From CAZYAK01 sp964645935 (GTDB lineage: Bacteria > Patescibacteriota > Gracilibacteria > Peribacterales > Peribacteraceae): a stretch of 12,094 bases of DNA. The notes under the pieces are model-generated. The model did no database searches, had not been told where the DNA came from, and was given only the letters and a program-made list of their open reading frames with translations. The DNA lies in NCBI GenBank assembly GCA_964645935.1, contig CAZYAK010000045.1, positions 1 through 12,094 of the forward strand, in the 5' to 3' direction. Position numbers and translations under genes: made by a program. Positions 1 through 6,735 of this stretch are shown here, piece by piece (position 1 is the first letter of the stretch; every line of letters starts with the position of its first letter).

Positions 1-22
1 GAAAACGCCGCTCGGGGCGGCG
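1..22 (-). terminator. Rho-independent terminator of the tRNA-Val transcript
   Basis: On the minus strand a perfect 6-bp GC stem (CGCCGC/GCGGCG, plus-strand arms 6-11 and 17-22) is followed directly by TTTTC, the standard intrinsic terminator layout. It lies about 24 nt beyond the CCA end of the tRNA. The T-run is short (four) and the window edge cuts off anything further. Confidence 0.7.
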
Positions 23-45
23 CAGGAACAACGGACGAGATGGAC

Positions 46-122
46 TGGTGGGCAATACTGGACTCGAACCAGTGACCTCCACAATGTCAATGTGGCGCTC
101 TAACCAGCTGAGCTAATTGCCC
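46..122 (-). tRNA. tRNA-Val, anticodon GAC, CCA encoded
   Basis: The minus strand folds as a complete cloverleaf. The acceptor is GGGCAAT/ATTGCCC (7 bp) and the D stem is GCTC/GAGC. The anticodon stem CCACA/TGTGG encloses loop TTGACAT with anticodon GAC. The T stem ACTGG/CCAGT encloses TTCGAGT, and the discriminator is A. The 74-nt body is 49-122, and the next three bases on the minus strand are CCA, so the 3' end is templated. Identity as valine follows from the anticodon. A terminator follows downstream, and an unusual 91-nt element starting with a near copy of this tRNA's 5' end lies directly upstream. Confidence 0.97.
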
Positions 123-213
123 GAGGTCGTTGACGGTCTCTTGATTCTGGAAGGATCGCGCCGTGTCGTTTCCTGGCGCCGCTCCGCGGCTGGGCCACCT
201 GAGCGAATTGCCC
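123..213 (-). ncRNA. tRNA-5'-end mimic leader element upstream of tRNA-Val
   Basis: Reading the minus strand from 213, the element opens with GGGCAATTCGCTCAGGTGG, which matches the first bases of tRNA-Val (GGGCAATTAGCTCAGCTGG) except at two positions. The cloverleaf is not completed. Instead a stem follows: TGGC (197-194), bulge CCA (193-191), apical stem GCCGC/GCGGC with loop GGA (190-178), then closing GCCA (177-174) and GGAAACGA (173-166). The remaining ~43 nt lead straight into the mature tRNA start at 122. A second copy with the same core but another acceptor sequence lies at 11965 onward. It is probably part of the pre-tRNA transcript. Function unknown; candidate new RNA family. Alternatives are a remnant of a tRNA duplication or an insertion that targets tRNA 5' ends. 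Confidence 0.65.
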
Positions 214-225
214 GAGAGCTGGCAA

Positions 226-254
226 AGCCTACAGATCCCATGCCCTACAGACAA
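226..254 (-). promoter_or_regulatory. Candidate promoter for the tRNA-Val leader transcript
   Basis: Minus strand TTGTCT (254-249), 17-nt spacer, TAGGCT (231-226). Matches to the sigma-70 consensus are moderate (4/6 and 3/6). The predicted start near 219 would put the tRNA-mimic element at the very 5' end of the transcript. Inference from motif and spacing only. Confidence 0.35.
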
Positions 255-386
255 GTGCAGGAATGATGTTCTGAGGGCGCGAAGAACCTCCCGGAAACGC
301 GCTCTTAAGCCGTGTTCAGGGGGTTTTGCGTATGACCTACCCCGACCGGGATCGTGTGCGGGGTGGGGGTTTCGTACCGTGGACGT

Positions 387-977
387 ATGATTCGTCATCT
401 CCTCGACGCCATCTTCCCCGGCGCCCCCGCCCCACTTCCGCGCGAGGCGCTTACCGGTCTGCGCCTGGCCACGCACGGGTCGCCCCTGGATGCCGCGGTC
501 GCTGGTGGGCGGCTGGACGCATGCCCGGGCCTGCGCGCCGCGATCCACCGGGCCAAGTACGGCGGCGACCGCGCGCTCTGTTGCATGCTCGGCGAGCAAC
601 TGGCCGTGTGCCTCGCGCTTCTCGGGCCGGAGTGGGGGAGTGCGCCACTCTGCCCGGTGCCGCTCCATTGGACCCGGAGGCTCGCCCGTGGGCACGACCA
701 ATGTGCGCTGCTCGCCGCGGGCCTGGCGCAGGCAACCATGCGCGTCCGGTGGACGGGCATGATGCGCATGCGGCGCACCGGCTCCCAGGTGGGGCGCGAC
801 GGACACGAACGGCGCACGGCCGTACAGGGGGCCTTTGTGTGCCGGCAACCGCCGCCCGAGCGTCTCATCTTGGTAGACGACGTCCTCACCACTGGTGCCA
901 CCGTGGACGCCTGCGCACGCGCTGCGCGGGAGGCCGGGGCGCGGCACGTGGCGGTCATCGTCCTGGCCGTGGGATGA
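387..977 (+). CDS. comF: ComF-family phosphoribosyltransferase-like protein, short form
   Basis: This 196-aa protein belongs to the ComF/GntX group of type I phosphoribosyltransferase-fold proteins, linked to DNA uptake in competent bacteria. The PRPP-binding loop is clear: LILVDDVLTTGAT with acidic pair D164-D165. Upstream lie the family segments IHRAKYGGDRAL, PVPLHWTRRLARGHDQ and RRTGSQVGRDGHERR. Members normally begin with a four-cysteine zinc-binding region; here the protein starts MIRHLLDAIFPG and has no such cysteine cluster, so it is shorter than usual. I chose the ATG at 387 over an in-frame ATG at 354 because family similarity begins there and TACCGT (374-379) could be a -10 for a near-leaderless transcript. 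No other competence genes are visible. Natural transformation is therefore not shown; the fold assignment is firm, the role is not. Confidence 0.85.
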   Translation: MIRHLLDAIFPGAPAPLPREALTGLRLATHGSPLDAAVAGGRLDACPGLRAAIHRAKYGGDRALCCMLGEQLAVCLALLGPEWGSAPLCPVPLHWTRRLARGHDQCALLAAGLAQATMRVRWTGMMRMRRTGSQVGRDGHERRTAVQGAFVCRQPPPERLILVDDVLTTGATVDACARAAREAGARHVAVIVLAVG

Positions 978-1049
978 GCACCTTTCGGGGTGGTCCCGCC
1001 GACATTCGCGCATGGCAGAATCTTCAAGTGCTTTTGCAACAGAAAGACA

Positions 1050-1075
1050 TGTGGAAAACTTTGGAGTTTTCCACC
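1050..1075. promoter_or_regulatory. Inverted pair of DnaA-box-like sites / hairpin
   Basis: A perfect 9-bp inverted repeat GTGGAAAAC/GTTTTCCAC (1051-1059 and 1066-1074) encloses TTTGGA. The left arm, read on the minus strand with its neighbour base, is TTTTCCACA, fitting the DnaA-box consensus TTWTNCACA. The right arm is TTTTCCACC, one mismatch. It lies 24 bp before rseP, and dnaA is the next gene. It may be a DnaA autoregulatory site, or simply a hairpin at the end of the comF transcript, although no T-run follows. Confidence 0.45.
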
Positions 1076-1097
1076 TCATCGGTAGGATTTCGACTCT

Positions 1098-2252
1098 GTG
1101 AGCGACCTCTTCCAAACCCTCTTCCACGGCGCGGCTCAGATGGCGGCGCTGACGCCATCCATTGTGGCATTCGTCATTTTGCTCAGTTTTCTGATCCTCA
1201 TCCATGAGTGGGGTCACTTCTTTGCCGCCCGCCGGTCGGGGGTGGAGGTGGAGGAGTTCGGCTTCGGACTTCCGCCCCGCGCCAAGACCCTATTTCATCG
1301 GGGAGGAACGCGTTTTTCGCTCAACTGGATCCCGTTTGGCGGCTTTGTGCGCCTCAAGGGTGAGAACGCAGAACTCGAACGTGAGCGGCGTGCCAAGGGC
1401 AGCTTTAGCGGCGCCCCCATCTACTCGCGCATCATCATCCTGGTAGCGGGCGTGTTCATGAACTTCCTTCTTGCCATCGCCATCTTTACCGTCGGATTCT
1501 CGGCGGGCCGGTGGATCCCGCGCTACCCGTCCTTCGAGCACATGAAGGCCGCCTCCGAGCGCGGAGAGATTGTCATGTCGCCGGGGGTCTTCATCGCCTC
1601 GGTGCGTTCCGACGGCACGGCCTTCGGAGCTGGCGTCCCAGAGCGCAGCCTGCTGCTGGCCGTGGACGGTCGCCCCGTCTACGTGCCCACCGACATCGTC
1701 GGGTCCCAGCTCGGCAAGACCTCCGTCACCTACCATCTGCGCGACGCCACCGGAAAGGAACTGGACCTGGTCGTGCCTGTGATCGAGGGCAAGACCGGCG
1801 TGGAGCTGCAGTTCTCGCCCGAGGTCTCCGCCCCGCCCCGTTCCGTACTCACCGGCTTTGTGCTTGCACTGCGCGAGACCCAGGTCACCACCGTCCAGAC
1901 CGTCTACGGGATGGGCCAACTCTTCCGCTCACTCTTCCTCTCCGCGCGCATCCCCGAGGGCATCACGGGCATCGTCGGTATCGCCGTGCTCACACACGAC
2001 ACGGTCAGCGAGGGCCTCATGTCCTACCTCCGCCTCGTGGCGGACCTCAGCCTCAGTCTCGCGATCCTCAACATTCTGCCGTTTCCGGCCCTAGACGGCG
2101 GGCGCCTGATGTTCGTGCTCTACGAGTTCTTCCGCCGCCGCCCCGCGCCCCGCAGGTTCGAGCTCATCACCAACGCTGTCGGCTTCGTATTCCTCATCGG
2201 TCTCATCCTGCTCATCACGACCAATGACATCCTCCAGCTTGTCCGTTTCTGA
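1098..2252 (+). CDS. rseP: RseP-like site-2 intramembrane zinc metalloprotease
   Basis: This is a 384-aa polytopic membrane protease of the RseP/SpoIVFB (M50) family, which cuts transmembrane segments of anti-sigma factors and leftover signal peptides. The first transmembrane segment carries HEWGH (H36, E37, H40), the zinc-binding HExxH. The second active-site motif is NILPFPALDGGR with D333. Between them, roughly residues 155-225, lies one PDZ-like region (GVFIASVRSDGTAFGAGV...LLLAVDGRPV). E. coli RseP has two PDZ domains, so this is the one-PDZ form. The start is GTG at 1098; ATG at 1140 is possible but has no ribosome site. TAGGAT at 1083-1088 may be a -10 placing transcription start next to the GTG. 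The 3' end overlaps dnaA by 29 bp, implying cotranscription. No partner anti-sigma factor is in the window. Confidence 0.93.
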   Translation: MSDLFQTLFHGAAQMAALTPSIVAFVILLSFLILIHEWGHFFAARRSGVEVEEFGFGLPPRAKTLFHRGGTRFSLNWIPFGGFVRLKGENAELERERRAKGSFSGAPIYSRIIILVAGVFMNFLLAIAIFTVGFSAGRWIPRYPSFEHMKAASERGEIVMSPGVFIASVRSDGTAFGAGVPERSLLLAVDGRPVYVPTDIVGSQLGKTSVTYHLRDATGKELDLVVPVIEGKTGVELQFSPEVSAPPRSVLTGFVLALRETQVTTVQTVYGMGQLFRSLFLSARIPEGITGIVGIAVLTHDTVSEGLMSYLRLVADLSLSLAILNILPFPALDGGRLMFVLYEFFRRRPAPRRFELITNAVGFVFLIGLILLITTNDILQLVRF

Positions 2253-3690
2253 GGTCCGCTCCGGCGTGGTCGCGGATGCGAAGCTCCGCGATCTCTGGTT
2301 GAAGATCCTCAAAAACATCGAGCCCAAGCTCCAGCGCAGCCAGTTCATTACCTGGTTTAAGGACACCGCGATCCTCGGGAGTGAGGAAGGGACACTCGTC
2401 ATCGGGTTGCCGCTGCCCATGTTCCTGTCGTGGCACATGGAGCATTACCGGAGCCTCACGCTCCAGACGGCCCAGGAGCTGGACCCCGGCATTCGCAATA
2501 TCGTCTACAAGGTAGACGGCGGCCTCAAGGACAACCCAGACCGCTCGTCAGACCTCCTCCAGCACTTCCCCGAGCCCAAGCGCCGCAAGGTGACGGGGCG
2601 TCAGGAGGTGAAGCTCGCGGAAGGCATCGTGAGCAAGATCCTGAACCCGCGCTACGCAATGGAGAACTTCATCGTGGGCTCGAGCAACCGTCTCGCCCAT
2701 GCGGCATGCCAGGCCGTCGCACACCAGCCGGGTGGCAAGTACAACCCGCTCTTCCTGTACGGCGGAGTCGGCCTCGGCAAGACGCATCTCCTCCAAGCCA
2801 CGGGCAACGCGATCCTTCGCAAGATGCCGCGCGCCACCATCGTCTACACCACGACTGAGGACTTCACGAATCAGGTCATCGAGGCCATCCAGCACCAGAA
2901 GATGGATCAATTCAACCGCCGGTACCGCTCGGTGGACGTACTGATCATCGACGACATCCAGTTCATCGCCAACAAGGACCGCACGCAGGAGGTGTTCTTC
3001 CACACCTTCAACGCACTCTACGAGGAGCGGAAGCAGATCATCATCTCTGCCGATCGCCCGCCTGCGGAGCTCCAGCTGGAGGACCGTCTCGTCTCCCGCT
3101 TCGCCCGCGGCATGATCGCCGACGTCTCCTCGCCGGACTACGAGACGCGCCTGGCCATCATCACCGAGAAGGCCCAGGAGTACGAGATCTTCATCGACAA
3201 CGCCGTGCTTCAGTTCATCGCGGAACACGTCACCAAGAACGTCCGCGAGCTGGAGGGTATCCTCATGCAGGCCGTCGCGCTCTACGAGCTGGAGCAGCGT
3301 ATGCCCACCATCAAGAGCATCGCGGACATCATGCGCAAACTCAACAAAGACCCACATGCAGAGGAGGAACAAACCGGCTTCGTGTCCGCCCCCCGTCGCG
3401 CGGTGACGTTCCAAGACATCCTGGAATCCGTCAGTCGCTACTACTCGGTCTCGGTACAGGACATGATCGGCGCCTCGCGCGTGCGCGAGATCCTCGTGCC
3501 CCGCCAGATCGCCATGTATCTGGGCAAGAAGTACCTCCGCATGAGCTTTGTGCGTTTAGGGGAGCTCTTCTCCAACCGCGACCACACCACCGTGATGAAC
3601 GCCGTGGAGAAGATCGAGGCCAAATTGCAGAACGATCCGCAACTCCTGCGTGAGATGCGGGCGATCGAGCAGGAGGTGGGGGTGGTGTGA
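2224..3690 (+). CDS. dnaA: Chromosomal replication initiator DnaA
   Basis: DnaA (488 aa) binds DnaA boxes at the origin and melts DNA to start replication. All domains are visible. Domain I begins near residue 20 (LRDLWLKILKNIEPKL). The AAA+ core has Walker A GGVGLGKTH (K186) and Walker B VLIIDDIQF (D243, D244). Sensor 1 is in IIISADRPP and the arginine-finger segment is RLVSRFARGM. The C-terminal helix-turn-helix has PRQIAMYL and the signature FSNRDHTTVMNA, where most bacteria have FGGRDHSTV. The ATG at 2224 lies inside rseP; GTG at 2266 is an alternative beginning just before domain I. No dnaN follows and no oriC-like DnaA-box cluster is seen downstream. The gene ends one base before a strong hairpin. 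Confidence 0.97.
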   Translation: MTSSSLSVSEVRSGVVADAKLRDLWLKILKNIEPKLQRSQFITWFKDTAILGSEEGTLVIGLPLPMFLSWHMEHYRSLTLQTAQELDPGIRNIVYKVDGGLKDNPDRSSDLLQHFPEPKRRKVTGRQEVKLAEGIVSKILNPRYAMENFIVGSSNRLAHAACQAVAHQPGGKYNPLFLYGGVGLGKTHLLQATGNAILRKMPRATIVYTTTEDFTNQVIEAIQHQKMDQFNRRYRSVDVLIIDDIQFIANKDRTQEVFFHTFNALYEERKQIIISADRPPAELQLEDRLVSRFARGMIADVSSPDYETRLAIITEKAQEYEIFIDNAVLQFIAEHVTKNVRELEGILMQAVALYELEQRMPTIKSIADIMRKLNKDPHAEEEQTGFVSAPRRAVTFQDILESVSRYYSVSVQDMIGASRVREILVPRQIAMYLGKKYLRMSFVRLGELFSNRDHTTVMNAVEKIEAKLQNDPQLLREMRAIEQEVGVV

Positions 3691-3719
3691 CATGAGAGAA
3701 CCCTCCGGGTTCTCTCATG
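3691..3719. terminator. Strong perfect hairpin after dnaA
   Basis: A 13-bp perfect stem (CATGAGAGAACCC/GGGTTCTCTCATG) with a 3-nt loop TCC starts right after the dnaA stop codon. No T-run follows on either strand. It sits between convergent genes and could work as a bidirectional transcript end or an mRNA-stabilising hairpin. Confidence 0.6.
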
Positions 3720-3745
3720 GGCTCTCTCCGGCGAGGTGCCGTTCC

Positions 3746-3764
3746 AGGCGGGCGAAGCCCGCCT
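3746..3764. terminator. Second GC hairpin between convergent genes
   Basis: An 8-bp perfect stem AGGCGGGC/GCCCGCCT with loop GAA lies 26 nt beyond the dnaA hairpin and 33 nt past the end of the minus-strand gene. It has no T-run, and function as a terminator is inferred from position. Confidence 0.4.
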
Positions 3765-3797
3765 TCACGGATCCTTTCTTCGTGCTGCGCGGGACCG

Positions 3798-4196
3798 TCA
3801 CTCCACCCCGCTCACCCACCCATGCAGCGTGTTCCCCGTCCGCGCCAGGCAGGGGAGCTGGAGGCCGAGAAAGTTGATGAGCAGCAGGTCGAAGGGCATC
3901 CACTGCCAGAAGAGGACAGTGGAGAAGCTGAGCGTGTAGAGGATCTTGTGCACAAGCGCCTGACGGAGCGTCGGCAGGTGAGCGGGGCGGCGGCCCGTCA
4001 CGGCCATGCCCACACAGCGGTCGCCGTTCCAGGCGTAGACGATCAGGTTGTAGAGGAAGAACAGCGCCACGGTCGCGCCCTTCCAGCGGACGTCCGCGCC
4101 CCAGAGGAGCAGGAAGGGGAGCGAGAGCCCCAGCGCGACGCCCGCGTTGACGAGCGAGGTAGCCCCTTTGACGGCGGCGGTGCAGAGCGTCCCCAT
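3798..4196 (-). CDS. Small polytopic membrane protein, RDD-like
   Basis: This minus-strand gene encodes about 132 aa from an ATG at 4196. Hydrophobic segments follow one another: LVNAGVALGLSLPFLLLW, GATVALFFLYNLIVYAW and a long one, LSFSTVLFWQWMPFDLLLIN. A conserved-looking loop NGDRCVGMAVTGRR lies in the middle, and the C terminus has GNTLHGWVSG. The overall pattern (GDR..GM loop, then a TLH...SG tail) recalls RDD-family membrane proteins, but this is recognition by eye and moderate at best. I chose 4196 because GGAGG lies just upstream, although the spacing is short (3 nt). ATG at 4217 and at 4280 are in-frame alternatives, the latter running into the divergent gene. It converges on dnaA. 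Function unknown. Confidence 0.72.
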   Translation of the reverse strand: MGTLCTAAVKGATSLVNAGVALGLSLPFLLLWGADVRWKGATVALFFLYNLIVYAWNGDRCVGMAVTGRRPAHLPTLRQALVHKILYTLSFSTVLFWQWMPFDLLLINFLGLQLPCLARTGNTLHGWVSGVE

Positions 4197-4278
4197 GTGC
4201 CTCCATTTTCGCCGCATCCCGACGCGGCGCAACGTCAACTGCGAGAAAAAACCAGCGCAACGCGCACCGTGGCGTAGC

Positions 4279-4728
4279 ATGGGTACTGTCTTGCCCCTGT
4301 CTTCCCACTCCTCTCCGGACCTTGACCTTGGCTTCGATGCACGCGACCCGGAATCGGGATTGCGGATGACCGTGCAGGAGGAGACGCAGGCGGTGTTTTA
4401 CATCGATGCGCACCTCAGCGCGCAGACCGGACGCACGTACGCGTGGTTCCAAGCGCGGATCGGCGGGGACGTGCCGCTGCCGCCCGACCTAGTGCGTCAC
4501 TGCTGCGAGGCGCTGGCGCGCGTCGAGGCCTGGCTGGAGGGCGCATTTGACGACTACCAGCGTCGGTTCTTTTCCTACCCGGGTCGGGAGCGGATCGGCG
4601 CGTCGCAGCCGACGGCCTTCGAGACGAGCCCTTATGGCTACCATCAGCGGCAGATCCGACTCATCCGGCGGAACTTAGGGGCCGCGATCGACCTGCCGAG
4701 AGCGGATGAGGGGCGGCGTAGCGCCTGA
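4279..4728 (+). CDS. Hypothetical protein, about 149 aa
   Basis: I do not recognise this protein. From the ATG at 4279 it has a low-complexity start, then an apparently folded soluble region rich in aromatic and acidic residues (ETQAVFYIDAHLSAQTGRTY, LARVEAWLEGAFDDYQRRFF) and a basic C-terminal part (YHQRQIRLIRRNLG). No signal peptide or membrane segment is evident. In-frame starts further upstream would overlap the divergent gene; ATG at 4366 is a shorter alternative beginning close to the compact region. It ends four bases before the thrS leader promoter, so it is probably a separate unit from thrS. Confidence 0.6.
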   Translation: MGTVLPLSSHSSPDLDLGFDARDPESGLRMTVQEETQAVFYIDAHLSAQTGRTYAWFQARIGGDVPLPPDLVRHCCEALARVEAWLEGAFDDYQRRFFSYPGRERIGASQPTAFETSPYGYHQRQIRLIRRNLGAAIDLPRADEGRRSA

Positions 4729-4732
4729 GCGG

Positions 4733-4760
4733 TTGCCCGCCCAGAGCAGGGGAGTACACT
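4733..4760 (+). promoter_or_regulatory. Promoter of the thrS leader transcript
   Basis: TTGCCC (4733-4738), 16-nt spacer, TACACT (4755-4760). Exactly the same hexamers and spacing occur before the gene at 8299 (8263-8290). The predicted start falls at about 4767, the first base of a GTG that opens a threonine-rich leader ORF. Confidence 0.6.
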
Positions 4761-4766
4761 TCCTGT

Positions 4767-4817
4767 GTGCGCGATACGCGTGTGACGACCACCGGGACCA
4801 CCACGATCCTCTCCTGA
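4767..4817 (+). CDS. Threonine-rich leader peptide of thrS
   Basis: This 16-codon ORF begins with GTG at 4767 and reads MRDTRVTTTGTTTILS, then TGA. Seven of 16 residues are Thr, with ACG ACC ACC and ACC ACC ACG as two triplets separated by one Gly codon. It sits between a promoter and the threonyl-tRNA synthetase gene, the place expected for a sensor of charged tRNA-Thr; compare the Thr/Ile-rich leader thrL of the E. coli thr operon. There is no Shine-Dalgarno sequence, but the predicted transcription start is at the GTG, so it would be leaderless. The stop codon abuts the hairpin arms annotated next. A chance Thr run cannot be excluded from one sequence. Confidence 0.6.
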   Translation: MRDTRVTTTGTTTILS

Positions 4818-4871
4818 GGAAGGCTCCCACGGACACGCGAAATCCCTGAGCCTCCCTCGCCCGAGAGAGGC
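4807..4871 (+). promoter_or_regulatory. Attenuator with mutually exclusive hairpins before thrS
   Basis: Four segments can pair in the classical order. Segment 1:2 is TCCTC (4807-4811) with GAGGA (4816-4820). Segment 2:3 is GAGGAAGGCTC (4816-4826) with GAGCCTCCCTC (4848-4858), 10 of 11 pairs. Segment 3:4 is GCCTC.CTC (4850-4858) with GAG.GAGGC (4863-4871). The leader stop codon lies at segment 2, so a ribosome finishing the peptide would cover 2 and favour 3:4, while stalling at the last Thr codons would favour 2:3. Only a weak T-rich stretch follows 3:4, so control might be translational rather than transcriptional. Confidence 0.5.
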
Positions 4872-4899
4872 CGATTCATCGCATTTCCCCATCCTCTGT

Positions 4900-6726
4900 A
4901 TGTCTCCCGCCAAGAAGAAGGCCGCTCCCGCCGAGGCCCCCGTGGACGCGCTCTACAAGCTGCGCCATTCGCTCGCCCACGTCCTGGCCCAGGCCGTGCT
5001 CAAGCTCAAGCCCGGCACGCAGATCACCATCGGTCCCCCCATCGAGTACGGCTGCTACTACGATTTCCGCTTCATGGAGCCCATCTCCGAAGAGGATTTC
5101 CCGGCCATCGAGAAGGAGATGAAGAAGATCATCTACCAGGCTCAGACGTTCCGCCGCGACGAGCTCTCGCCCAAGGATGCCAAGGCGTTCTGGAAGGAGC
5201 GGGGCCAGCCCTTCAAGGTTGAGCTCATCGAGGACCTGGAGAAAAACGAGCAAGTGGAGACCGTCACGCACTACGCCAATATCGGTCCCAAGGGCGACGA
5301 GGTGTTCGTGGACCTCTGCCGCGGAGGGCATGTGGAGAGCTTCAAGGAGATCCCCGTGGATGGGTTTAAGATCATGAGTCTCGCCGGGGCCTACTGGCGC
5401 GGCGACGAGAAGCGCGAGCAGCTCACGCGCATCTACGTGGCGGCCTTCCCCACAGCTGAGGAGCTCAAGGCCTATCTCACGCAGATGGAGGAAGCCCGCA
5501 AGCGCGACCACCGCAAACTTGGCAAGGAGCTGGATCTCTTCACGTTCAGCGAGCTCGTGGGTCCCGGTCTGCCGCTCTGGACGGCCAAGGGTACGCTGCT
5601 GCGTACCCTCCTCGACGGATTCGTGTGGGAACTCCGTGAGGCCAAGGGATACCAGCGCGTAACCATTCCGCACATCACCAAGAAAGAGCTCTATGAGACT
5701 TCCGGCCACTGGGAGAAGTTCCAAAACGACCTCTTTCGCATCACGACGCGTGAGGGCCACGAGTTTGCGATGAAGCCCATGAACTGCCCGCACCACACGC
5801 AGATCTACGGCAGCCAGCAGCGTAGTTACCGTGACATGCCCCAGCGCTACGCGGAGACCACCATGTGCTACCGCGACGAGCAGACGGGCGAGTTGCACGG
5901 CCTGTCGCGCGTGCGTGCGTTCACCCAAGACGACGCCCACGTGTTCTGCCGGCAAGAGCAGGTACAAGGCGAATTCCTCGCCATCTGGGAGATCATCGAT
6001 ACCTTTTACAAGACGGCGGGCTTCGGCGAGCTCAAGGTGCGTCTCTCCCTGCACGACCCCGAGCATTTTGAAAAATACTTGGGCACGCCCGAGCTCTGGC
6101 ACGAGGCGGAGGAGGCCATTCGCGGCATTGCCAAGGGCAGGGGAGTGACGTACGTAGAGGCGCGAGGCGAGGCCGCATTCTACGGCCCCAAGGTGGACTT
6201 CATGGCCACAGATGCCATCGGACGCCAGTGGCAGGTGGCCACCATCCAGCTCGATATCAACATGCCCGAGCGCTTCGACCTCTCGTGCATCAACGAGAAG
6301 GGCGAAAAGGAGCGCATCGTCATGATCCACGCTGCCATCATGGGCTCCATCGAGCGTTTCCTGTCCATCTTCATCGAGCACCACGCGGGCCTCTTCCCGC
6401 TCTGGTGCGCGCCCGTACAGATGGCCGTCATCCCCGTGGCCGACACGCACGACGGGCACGCCGCCAAGCTCGTGCATGAGCTCTCGCATGTTGGCATTCG
6501 AGCCCTGCTCCTTCCGTCGGAGGACTCACTGGGCAAGCGCATCCGCGATGGTGAGCAGCGGAAGATCCCGTACCTCCTCGTCATCGGCGACAAGGAGGTG
6601 GAGACCCGCTCCGTTGCCGTACGCAACGTGAAGACCAAGAAGCAGGTGACCGTGCCACTGTCGGAGTTTCTGGAGAAGACGGCGGAGGATATCGCCGAGC
6701 GCAGGTTGGAGGCGAGCATTGGGTGA
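4900..6726 (+). CDS. thrS: Threonyl-tRNA synthetase without TGS domain
   Basis: ThrRS (608 aa) attaches threonine to tRNA-Thr in the cytoplasm. The editing domain comes first, with HSLAH (H23, H27) and DLCRGGH (C140, H144) forming the site that hydrolyses mischarged Ser-tRNA. The class II core follows: motif-2 region MCYRDEQTGELHGLSRVRAFTQ without gaps, and zinc ligands C296 (MNCPHH), H347 (DDAHVFC) and H477 (MIHAA). The anticodon-binding domain begins near residue 505 (APVQMAVIPVAD). Most bacterial ThrRS start with a ~60-residue TGS domain; this one begins MSPAKKKAAPAEAP and goes almost straight into the editing domain. No upstream in-frame ATG or GTG could add it. Its leader of about 130 nt holds a Thr-rich peptide and attenuator-like hairpins. 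Confidence 0.97.
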   Translation: MSPAKKKAAPAEAPVDALYKLRHSLAHVLAQAVLKLKPGTQITIGPPIEYGCYYDFRFMEPISEEDFPAIEKEMKKIIYQAQTFRRDELSPKDAKAFWKERGQPFKVELIEDLEKNEQVETVTHYANIGPKGDEVFVDLCRGGHVESFKEIPVDGFKIMSLAGAYWRGDEKREQLTRIYVAAFPTAEELKAYLTQMEEARKRDHRKLGKELDLFTFSELVGPGLPLWTAKGTLLRTLLDGFVWELREAKGYQRVTIPHITKKELYETSGHWEKFQNDLFRITTREGHEFAMKPMNCPHHTQIYGSQQRSYRDMPQRYAETTMCYRDEQTGELHGLSRVRAFTQDDAHVFCRQEQVQGEFLAIWEIIDTFYKTAGFGELKVRLSLHDPEHFEKYLGTPELWHEAEEAIRGIAKGRGVTYVEARGEAAFYGPKVDFMATDAIGRQWQVATIQLDINMPERFDLSCINEKGEKERIVMIHAAIMGSIERFLSIFIEHHAGLFPLWCAPVQMAVIPVADTHDGHAAKLVHELSHVGIRALLLPSEDSLGKRIRDGEQRKIPYLLVIGDKEVETRSVAVRNVKTKKQVTVPLSEFLEKTAEDIAERRLEASIG

Positions 6727-6735
6727 ACGGCTAGG

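Noticed and set aside
120..241. Minus-strand mini-ORF from ATG at 241 to the TAG inside tRNA-Val
   Set aside because: The predicted transcription start (~219) is downstream of this ATG and the translation is basic low-complexity. The stop within the tRNA is probably chance.
87..1217. Long minus-strand open frame across tRNA-Val and comF
   Set aside because: It runs through the tRNA and antisense to comF; the translation is low-complexity, Arg/Pro/His-rich, a high-GC shadow.
3946..3955. TTGTGCACAA as a DnaA box
   Set aside because: One mismatch to consensus, inside a coding region and isolated; treated as chance.
4876..6489. 537-codon minus-strand open frame opposite thrS
   Set aside because: Antisense shadow of thrS; the Leu/Val/Glu/His-rich translation is typical of reverse frames in GC-rich genes.
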